Shown here piece by piece: positions 1 through 5,225 of a stretch of 5,225 nt of DNA (within the stretch, counting starts at the first letter, position 1; every line of letters starts with the position of its first letter). The notes beneath the pieces were generated by a model. It saw only the letters and a list, made by a program, of their open reading frames with translations, ran no database searches and had not been told where the DNA came from. Made by a program: the position numbers and the translations under genes. Source of the stretch: an uncultured Marinilabiliales bacterium (GTDB lineage Bacteria > Bacteroidota > Bacteroidia > Bacteroidales > BM520); assembly GCA_937877575.1 (NCBI GenBank), contig CALFIZ010000050.1:1-5225 (forward strand), in the 5' to 3' direction.

Positions 1-1661
1 TCAGTGGCTTTCAGATAGTTGTCGAATAAATCGCGAACTATTTGATGATCCATTGTTGCTCCCTGCGATATCCCGCCGTGTTCGGGGGAATAGGAAGGAT
101 TGGATACGTAGTAGCCATCATCGTCCAACGTGAGATAATCGACCCAGAAGCGGACGGCCTCCTCCATTGACAGATATGCCTTATAACGCAGGAAATCAGT
201 ATCTTGTGTGTATAGATAGTGTTCCCAAAGATGACGGCATAGCCATGCGCCTCCGGCAGGAAAGAAAGCCCACGGCATGTCTTCCCCGACAGCAGTGAAT
301 CCGAACGGATTGTTGATGGTGTTGACCGTCCAGCCGCGCGCGTTGAAGAACTGCTGTGCCGTAATGCTGCCCGGGAGCTTCAGCGTCGGGATGTATTCCA
401 GCAATGGCAAGGCACATTCGCTGAGATTGCAGATTTCTGCAGGCCAGTAAAGCATCTGTTCGTTGATGTTGCAATGATAGTCGCATGACCACGGCGGGGT
501 GGTGCTGTTGTTCCAACGCCCCTGCAGATTCAGCGGCATCCCACCTTTACGCGAACCGGAAATCATCAGGTATCTGCCATATTGAAAATACAATTCTTCT
601 AATCCCGGATCGTTGCCGTAGTCGGCATAATCTATGAGTCGGAGGTTGACCGGCAGTTCGTTGCGACCGTCACCCAACTCTATTTCGACTCTGTTGAATA
701 ATTCCTGATAGTCAGCAAGTTGTGTGTTTAAAACTTGCTGATATGTCTTGGTGCCGAGTTTCGACATGATGTCGGCACAGATGCTCATTGGATTGTTGCC
801 GGTGTATGACGGAAACTCGTTTTTGTATGAAGTGGCAGCAGTGCTGTAAAAATCAATATACTTCGCATTTTCGATGTTTATGGTGTTGTCGGCGCAAGTG
901 ATTTGTCCGTCGGAGCCGATTTTCGACATCACATAGAATTTCATGTTATTGTCCGAGATGTAACCTGACTTGCTGATAATGTCGCCATACATCTTGAAAT
1001 CTGACGTGTAATGCGGTGAGATTAGGGAGATGCTATAAGACACAGGTTTCGACGACTCAAAATGATAGACCATGATTCTGTCGGGGTAATCGCCGAAATA
1101 TGTTCTTTTGAAATCTATCTTGTCGGCGGTATATTCAACGAATCCGTGTCCCGTGTTCAGGTCGATGCCGCGTTTGTAATTCTTTATGCTGTCGTGGTTG
1201 CATCCGGTGATATAGATGATATAGCTGCCGAGGTTCTGCTGTGCTCCGAACTCCCCGTAGAACTGAGAAGGATAGGCGTATTGGATTTTGCTTGTAAGCT
1301 TCTCTTGTGCAAGTTCCTTGGCTTCATCGAATTTGCCATCTTTCATGAGCTTTCTAAGTTGCGGAAGGCATTTGTAGGCGTCATGATTGTTGTTTCCGAA
1401 GTTATAATTGGGATTTGAACCTGGGCCGCCTGTCCATAAAGTACCTTCGGTAAACTGTATTTCCTCAGTTGGGACACCTCCGTAGAACATGCTTCCGATA
1501 TATCCGTTTCCTATTGGCAATGCTTCTGTCATCCAATCGGTTGCAGGGGTATTGTACCAAAGTATCAAATCCTTGTTGCCTGTTTCTTCTGCGACTTCCT
1601 GCCGTTTCTGGCATGATGCAAGAAGTACGCACAGCAGCAGGAATAAGATGTTTCTGTTCAT
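1..1661 (-). CDS. GH95 glycoside hydrolase lipoprotein, probable alpha-1,2-L-fucosidase (3' partial, N-terminal 553 residues)
   Basis: Predicted exo-acting enzyme that removes terminal alpha-L-fucose (typically Fuc-alpha1,2-Gal) from glycans outside the cytoplasm. The ORF opens at the ATG at 1661 and stays open to the left edge; GH95 proteins usually have about 750-850 residues, so roughly the last 200-300 are missing. Residues 1-17 form a lipoprotein signal (MNRNILFLLLCVLLASC) with lipobox LASC and acylated Cys17. The N-terminal GH95 domain starts near residue 33 (LWYNTPATDWMTEALPIGNG, then GTLWTGGPG at 73-81). The catalytic (alpha/alpha)6 region carries WNNSTTPPW (383-391) and HCNINEQMLYWPAE (396-409). 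By recalled alignment to Bifidobacterium bifidum AfcA, Asn398 and Asn400 match N421/N423, His396 matches the fucose-associated H419, and Glu527 in PSYSPEHGG matches the general acid E566. The counterpart of D766 lies outside the window. The residue after QM is Leu, where many family members have Asn (QMNYWP). Hand counts put the catalytic-domain half near 55-60% GC, above the N-terminal half. It follows GH97 after 23 nt. An alpha-L-galactosidase activity, also known in GH95, is the main alternative. Family call very secure; substrate less so. Confidence 0.95.
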   Translation of the reverse strand, partial: MNRNILFLLLCVLLASCQKRQEVAEETGNKDLILWYNTPATDWMTEALPIGNGYIGSMFYGGVPTEEIQFTEGTLWTGGPGSNPNYNFGNNNHDAYKCLPQLRKLMKDGKFDEAKELAQEKLTSKIQYAYPSQFYGEFGAQQNLGSYIIYITGCNHDSIKNYKRGIDLNTGHGFVEYTADKIDFKRTYFGDYPDRIMVYHFESSKPVSYSISLISPHYTSDFKMYGDIISKSGYISDNNMKFYVMSKIGSDGQITCADNTINIENAKYIDFYSTAATSYKNEFPSYTGNNPMSICADIMSKLGTKTYQQVLNTQLADYQELFNRVEIELGDGRNELPVNLRLIDYADYGNDPGLEELYFQYGRYLMISGSRKGGMPLNLQGRWNNSTTPPWSCDYHCNINEQMLYWPAEICNLSECALPLLEYIPTLKLPGSITAQQFFNARGWTVNTINNPFGFTAVGEDMPWAFFPAGGAWLCRHLWEHYLYTQDTDFLRYKAYLSMEEAVRFWVDYLTLDDDGYYVSNPSYSPEHGGISQGATMDHQIVRDLFDNYLKAT

Positions 1662-1684
1662 TTCGGAGTGTATGGAGCTGAAGG
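1662..1684 (-). other. 23-nt intergenic gap GH97-GH95
   Basis: This short spacer separates the GH97 TAA stop (1687-1685) from the GH95 ATG (1661). It contains no purine-rich Shine-Dalgarno match, no room for a promoter of its own and no hairpin-plus-T-run terminator. That fits co-transcription and the usual SD-independent initiation of Bacteroidota. Confidence 0.6.
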
Positions 1685-3691
1685 TTATTTGTTCAGTCTG
1701 ATGGCAGTGCCGCCGCCCGGTGCGAGATGGACGGATATCTTGCCGTTGGTGATTTTTTCTGTGGACTTCACATAGTCGGAAGCTGTCTTGTCGGCGTTGG
1801 CTCCGTCCTTGAAAATCTCACATTCCGTGAAATAGCCTAATACATTGGTATTGATTTCTATGTCTCTTGGCGTCCAGTTGTTGATGGCTCCGATATACCA
1901 GTCATTGCCTTTTCTGCGGGCAATGACAACGTAGTCGCTTAATTTGCCGTCCAATGAGATGGTTTCGTCCCATGTTGTCGGTATCTCTGCTATGAAATCG
2001 GTGCATTCCTGATTGTTTGTATAGTTTACAGGGTTGTCGCAAAGCATGTTGAAAGGTGATTCGAAAATCACGTATTCAGCGAGTTGGCGGCATCTTGTGC
2101 CCTGGCTCATGGGTTCCGTATATACGCCTCTGAAGTTGCTCTTTGTGGCATTTCTCATGGCACCCTGTGTGAAGTCGAAATAACCTGCAACCTGACGGAT
2201 GAAAGGAATCGTGACTTCGTAGTTTACAAGGTCATACTTTTCAACCGAAGGTATCCATTTTGCCTGTTCGAGTCCCCACACTCCTTCACAGTTGAGGACG
2301 TTTGGATATGTGCGGCACAGACCTGTAGGCTTGTAAGCACCGTGAAAATCAATGAAGAGATGGTATTTTGCTGCTGTTTCGGCCATTTTGTAGTAGAAAT
2401 CCACAATTCTCTGGTCATCTCTGTCCATGAAATCCACCTTGAAACCTTTTATGCCCATTTCGGAATAATGCTTGCAGACATGCTCCATGTCACGGTCCAT
2501 GGCATAATAACCTGCCCATAGTACAATGCCCACATTTTTGCTTTTGGCGTAGTTGACAAGTTCCTGTAGGTTTATTTCTGGAACCACCTTGAACAGGTCG
2601 GCCTGCTTGTTGACAGCCCAGCCCTCATCAAGGATTACGTATTCTATGCCGTTTTTGCTTGCAAAGTCGATGTAGAACTTGTAGGTGTCGTTGTTTATGC
2701 CTGATTTGAACGGTACTCCCGAAATATTCCAGCAGTTCCACCAGTCCCAGGCAACCTTACCGGGTTTTATCCAGCTTATATCCTCAACTCTTGACGGAGA
2801 GGCGAGTTTATAGACCATGTCGTTGTTGGTGAGTTCATAATCAAAGTCGGAAATGGTAATCAGGCGCCATGGAAATGAGCGTCTGCCACAGGTTTTGGCG
2901 ATAAAACCCTCTCTTTCGGTGACTATTTTCTGAAGCATGTTGTGACCACCCTGAATTTCACTTTTCGGGTATGTTGCATAATGCCCCTTTAATGAATAAT
3001 TGCGGCTGCTGTTCTTAATAAGATACATTCCCGGATAGTCTTCAAGGTCGGCCTCGGTGATGACAGCTTTAATGTTTTTGTCATATTTGATAAGCACAGG
3101 CAAAAACGCAATTTTATCATCTGATGTTTCCGATAATTTTGCTGTCGTGTATTGGGCTTCAAACGAACTCATGTACTGCTTCTCCAAGATGGTGCCGAAA
3201 TCCTGGTCGCGTGCCTCAGGATAGGGCATCATTGTCGTATAATCCTTTATGAAATTGAATTCGGCGAGCTCGTCTTCAACAATGATGTCTTTTTTGAAAT
3301 CGGTTACAAAATGGTATGCAACACCTTCATTGTAGGCTCTGAAAACAATCTGGTAGTCGCCTTTAAAACTGAGAACCAGTTCGTTATAATTGTCGATTAT
3401 TTCGCTCTTCTTGTAAAAAGGCGAAGATATAGTCTGATTAACTTTATTGATTTTCGATTTGGTGAATGACGGTTTTATGCCGGGTGAAACTTTACCATCA
3501 AGTTTCATGGCTATGGCGCAGTCCTGCAAGATTATAACATTGCCGTGTGTTACCGAATAAGTCACGTTTTCAGATGATATTTTCACTGTCACTTTGTTAA
3601 CTCCGTTTGGAGACTCAATGTTGTAGATTTTCTGTGCTGAAACAGTTGTGGTAATTACAGCAAGTATGACAAGCATTAATATTTTTTTCAT
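1685..3691 (-). CDS. GH97 glycoside hydrolase, retaining alpha-galactosidase-like (secreted, 668 aa)
   Basis: Exported glycosidase predicted to release terminal alpha-linked hexose, most likely alpha-galactose, from oligosaccharides in the periplasm. The start chosen is the ATG at 3691, which opens a type I signal peptide (MKKILMLVILAVITTTVSA, cleavage before Gln20). The same frame is open up to 3805, but that extension is basic, lies inside the VanZ gene and would bury the signal. Length 668 aa is normal for GH97. Order: N-terminal beta-sandwich (about 25-290, starting IESPNGVNKVTV), catalytic (beta/alpha)8 barrel (about 300-560), C-terminal beta domain (about 575-668, ending LAPGGGTAIRLNK). 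Barrel motifs are WDWWNCWN (315-322), ILDEGW (353-358), GFKVDFMDRDDQ (416-427) and NCEGVWGLEQAKW (467-479). Asp420 in KVDF matches the nucleophile D415 of Bacteroides thetaiotaomicron BT1871; SusB-type inverting alpha-glucosidases lack it. The acid/base is probably Glu475, which keeps the 55-residue D415-E470 spacing; Glu469 is the other candidate. The start codon overlaps the VanZ stop, and GH95 follows. Family and mechanism class are well supported; exact substrate is inferred. Confidence 0.95.
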   Translation of the reverse strand: MKKILMLVILAVITTTVSAQKIYNIESPNGVNKVTVKISSENVTYSVTHGNVIILQDCAIAMKLDGKVSPGIKPSFTKSKINKVNQTISSPFYKKSEIIDNYNELVLSFKGDYQIVFRAYNEGVAYHFVTDFKKDIIVEDELAEFNFIKDYTTMMPYPEARDQDFGTILEKQYMSSFEAQYTTAKLSETSDDKIAFLPVLIKYDKNIKAVITEADLEDYPGMYLIKNSSRNYSLKGHYATYPKSEIQGGHNMLQKIVTEREGFIAKTCGRRSFPWRLITISDFDYELTNNDMVYKLASPSRVEDISWIKPGKVAWDWWNCWNISGVPFKSGINNDTYKFYIDFASKNGIEYVILDEGWAVNKQADLFKVVPEINLQELVNYAKSKNVGIVLWAGYYAMDRDMEHVCKHYSEMGIKGFKVDFMDRDDQRIVDFYYKMAETAAKYHLFIDFHGAYKPTGLCRTYPNVLNCEGVWGLEQAKWIPSVEKYDLVNYEVTIPFIRQVAGYFDFTQGAMRNATKSNFRGVYTEPMSQGTRCRQLAEYVIFESPFNMLCDNPVNYTNNQECTDFIAEIPTTWDETISLDGKLSDYVVIARRKGNDWYIGAINNWTPRDIEINTNVLGYFTECEIFKDGANADKTASDYVKSTEKITNGKISVHLAPGGGTAIRLNK
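3688..3691 (-). other. ATGA stop/start overlap (VanZ-GH97)
   Basis: The TGA stop of the VanZ-like gene (3690-3688) and the ATG of GH97 (3691-3689) share bases in the tetranucleotide ATGA. The bases just upstream (3692-3720) are very A/T-rich and have no Shine-Dalgarno match. Such overlaps usually mean co-transcription and often translational coupling, and they support 3691 as the GH97 start. Confidence 0.8.
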
Positions 3692-4101
3692 ATTTGATTG
3701 TTTGACAGATAATTCTCTATGGTCTTTTTCCATATATGGTAAATGATGATAGTAAGTATGAAGCCGAATGTGATTCCGAAAGCGTCTGCTACGATATCGA
3801 GCCATTCAAAACTTCTTTTCGGGAGAAAATATTGCAGTATTTCGGTTGATAAAGCTATTAAAATACTGACACTTAGCGTTGTAACACGCCTGATCCATTC
3901 CTTGCTTTGCTTGAAAGTGCATATCCATATAAAAAACGGCATGGGTGTGAACAGGCAGAAATGAACGCATTTGTCTATCGGAATCTTAAACGGCCAATAT
4001 TCTATGAATATTACAAACGATTTGCTTACCGGTTTTGTAAGCACATAGAAAATCAGTGTCAGATAAATCGCAAGCAGTATATATCTGTAACCTTGTTTCA
4101 T
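3688..4101 (-). CDS. VanZ-like family membrane protein (137 aa)
   Basis: Small integral inner-membrane protein of the VanZ-like family (Pfam VanZ). The family is named for the teicoplanin-resistance protein VanZ, but most members, including short Bacteroidota ones like this, have no known biochemical function; a resistance role should not be assumed. Four hydrophobic segments are visible at about residues 6-22, 45-63, 73-93 and 104-123, with a basic C-terminal tail. Family-typical polar residues lie at the membrane edges: IDKCVHF (42-48, with Asp43, Lys44 and His47), STEILQYFLPKRSFEWLD (85-102, with Glu87, Gln90, Arg96 and Asp102) and VADAFG (104-109, with Asp106). The ATG at 4101 lies 10 nt after the purM stop with no Shine-Dalgarno match, and the TGA stop overlaps the GH97 start. 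By hand count it is about 35-40% GC, lower than both flanking genes, as expected in part from its many Ile/Phe/Leu/Lys codons. Homology call firm; role unknown. Confidence 0.9.
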   Translation of the reverse strand: MKQGYRYILLAIYLTLIFYVLTKPVSKSFVIFIEYWPFKIPIDKCVHFCLFTPMPFFIWICTFKQSKEWIRRVTTLSVSILIALSTEILQYFLPKRSFEWLDIVADAFGITFGFILTIIIYHIWKKTIENYLSNNQI

Positions 4102-4111
4102 TCTGATGTGG
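4102..4111 (-). other. 10-nt intergenic gap purM-VanZ
   Basis: Only the ten bases CCACATCAGA (minus strand) separate the purM TAA stop (4114-4112) from the VanZ ATG (4101). The gap is too short for a terminator or an independent promoter, so the VanZ gene is most simply read on the purM transcript. No Shine-Dalgarno motif is present. Confidence 0.6.
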
Positions 4112-5225
4112 TTAATATTCGAAAGTACCGTAAGGACTCTTAATAGTCAGCCTCTTGCAGTCGGCGTGTTCGCAATGTCCAATTATTTGTGCGTCAATGT
4201 TGTATGATTTTGAAATGTCAATTATCTGACTTGCGAACTGTTGCGGGATGTATATTTCGAGTCGGTGTCCCATGTTGAATGTTTTGTACATTTCCATCCA
4301 GTCGGTTCCGCTCTGACTTTGGATTATGCTGAACAGAGGCGGTGTTGGGAAGAGGTTGTCCTTTACGACATGTAGAGCATCAATGAAATGCAGGATTTTT
4401 GTCTGGCCTCCACCGGAGCAGTGAATCATTCCGTGAATTACATTACGGAGTTCCTTCAGTATTGTGTTGACAACAGGGAGGTAGGTTCTTGTAGGTGACA
4501 GCACGAGTTTGCCCATATCCAGGTCTATGCCGTTGACCGGATCTGTGAGATTGCAGGAACCGGAGTATATCAGGTTGTAAGGGACATCGTGGTCGTAGGT
4601 TTCAGGATATTTTTCGGCGTATTTCTTGCAGAACACGTCGTGGCGTGCTGAGGTAAGGCCGTTGCTGCCCATACCGCCGTTGTAGCTTTTTTCGTATGAA
4701 GCCTGTCCGAAGGATGCAAGCCCTACGATTACGTCGCCGTCCTGTATCTTCTCGTTTGTGATTATATCGGAACGTTTGGCGCGTGCCGTTACCGTTGTGT
4801 CAACGATGACGGTTCGTACAAGATCGCCAACATCAGCGGTTTCTCCACCTGTGGATATGATGTTGACGCCGAGGTCGTGCATTTCCTGGATGAACTCCTC
4901 GTTGCCATTGATAATGGCTGAAATCACTTCGCCTGGAATAAGATTTTTGTTACGTCCTATCGTTGATGACATAAGAATGTTGTCGGTAATGCCGACACAC
5001 ATCAGGTCATCGGTATTCATCACGATGGAATCCTGTGCTATTCCTTTCCAAACCGACATGTCACCTGTTTCCTTCCAATACAGATAGGCAAGTGAGGATT
5101 TGGTGCCGGCACCATCGGCATGCATAACATTGCAATAATCTTTGTCTCTTCCCATCACGTCTTCGATAACTTTGCAGAAGGCGTTAGGGAATATGCCTTT
5201 GGATGAGTTTTTTATCGCATTGTGT
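4112..5225 (-). CDS. purM: Phosphoribosylformylglycinamidine cyclo-ligase (AIR synthetase), 5' partial
   Basis: Cytoplasmic enzyme of de novo purine biosynthesis that closes the imidazole ring: FGAM + ATP gives AIR + ADP + Pi. Reading is open to the right edge, and 370 residues to the TAA at 4112 are visible. Bacteroidota PurM proteins are usually near 390 residues, so about 20 N-terminal residues, including the start, lie outside. The in-frame GTG/ATG at 5158/5155 is not the start, because the residues before it (HNAIKNSSKGIFPNAFCKVI) are conserved PurM sequence. Motifs, numbered from the first visible residue: HADGAGTK (35-42, ATP-binding signature of the PurM/PurL fold), STIGRNKNLIPGEVISAI (86-103), TGGETADVGDLVRT (125-138), GGMGSNGLTSARHD (183-196), LVLSPTRTY (241-249), HCSGGGQTK (268-276) and FNMGHR (316-321). 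All expected motifs are present and no frameshift is visible. It is the first gene seen in a same-strand run, 10 nt before the VanZ gene; the gene before it is outside the window. Confidence 0.97.
   Translation of the reverse strand, partial: HNAIKNSSKGIFPNAFCKVIEDVMGRDKDYCNVMHADGAGTKSSLAYLYWKETGDMSVWKGIAQDSIVMNTDDLMCVGITDNILMSSTIGRNKNLIPGEVISAIINGNEEFIQEMHDLGVNIISTGGETADVGDLVRTVIVDTTVTARAKRSDIITNEKIQDGDVIVGLASFGQASYEKSYNGGMGSNGLTSARHDVFCKKYAEKYPETYDHDVPYNLIYSGSCNLTDPVNGIDLDMGKLVLSPTRTYLPVVNTILKELRNVIHGMIHCSGGGQTKILHFIDALHVVKDNLFPTPPLFSIIQSQSGTDWMEMYKTFNMGHRLEIYIPQQFASQIIDISKSYNIDAQIIGHCEHADCKRLTIKSPYGTFEY

Noticed and set aside
196..516. 106-codon minus-strand ORF in another frame
   Set aside because: It sits inside GH95 in a different frame; the GH95 frame encodes the conserved catalytic motifs there.
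1062..1418. 118-codon plus-strand ORF
   Set aside because: It is antisense to the well-supported GH95 gene and shows no recognisable motif; a reading-frame shadow.
2084..2521. 145-codon plus-strand ORF
   Set aside because: It lies wholly antisense to the catalytic barrel of GH97, and its translation is Cys/His-rich and family-less, as expected from complementing conserved codons.
3730..3739. Perfect 10-bp palindrome CCATATATGG about 40 bp upstream of GH97, considered as an operator
   Set aside because: It lies within VanZ codons, is only 10 bp of low-complexity AT sequence, has no second copy noticed, and no promoter element (TAnnTTTG type) was found beside it.
3692..3805. 38-residue N-terminal extension of GH97 from an upstream in-frame ATG at 3805
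   Set aside because: It would place a basic, non-conserved segment before a clear signal peptide and overlap the VanZ gene by over 110 bases. The ATG at 3691 fits both the signal peptide and the ATGA overlap.
3688..4101. VanZ-like gene as an antibiotic-resistance determinant
   Set aside because: No other van genes or mobile-element features are present, and the family is broad; homology alone does not support a glycopeptide-resistance role.
4758..5087. 109-codon plus-strand ORF
   Set aside because: It is antisense to conserved purM motifs and has no support of its own. The same applies to 3152-3469, 3743-3964, 3907-4143 and the overlapping pair at 1469-1701.
5155..5158. GTG/ATG codons as the purM start
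   Set aside because: The frame continues upstream to the window edge with conserved PurM sequence, so these are internal codons.

Overview
The window suggests a member of the Bacteroidota, most likely order Bacteroidales (Bacteroides/Prevotella-like gut or oral bacteria). Three things point there: the Bacteroidota-type PurM sequence, a GH97 enzyme next to a GH95 lipoprotein (a pair typical of polysaccharide-utilising Bacteroidales), and start codons with no recognisable Shine-Dalgarno sequence. Genus and species cannot be decided from the sequence alone.

The window is almost entirely coding, and all four genes lie on the minus strand, so transcription runs from high to low coordinates. In that order they are: (1) 5225-4112, purM, the purine-biosynthesis AIR synthetase, cut at its N-terminus by the right edge; (2) 4101-3688, a small four-helix VanZ-like membrane protein; (3) 3691-1685, a secreted GH97 glycoside hydrolase with the Asp-nucleophile signature of the retaining alpha-galactosidase-like branch; (4) 1661-1, the N-terminal 553 residues of a GH95 lipoprotein, probably an alpha-1,2-L-fucosidase, cut at its C-terminus by the left edge. 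Gaps are 10 nt, a 4-nt ATGA overlap, and 23 nt, so the four genes are laid out like one operon. No promoter or terminator could be identified between them, and no stretch over 300 bases lacks a gene.

Functionally there are two parts. PurM is a cytoplasmic housekeeping enzyme. GH97 and GH95 are exported exo-acting enzymes that could together strip terminal alpha-galactose and alpha-fucose from a host or plant glycan before the sugars are imported. The VanZ-like protein joins the two parts and has no assigned role. No SusC/SusD pair, regulator or transporter is visible, so membership of a complete polysaccharide utilisation locus is unproven.

There are no RNA genes, mobile elements, CRISPR arrays or notable repeats. 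Nothing here amounts to a clearly new system. The points worth a second look are the coupling of a purine gene to glycosidases and the active-site residues that predict specificity.
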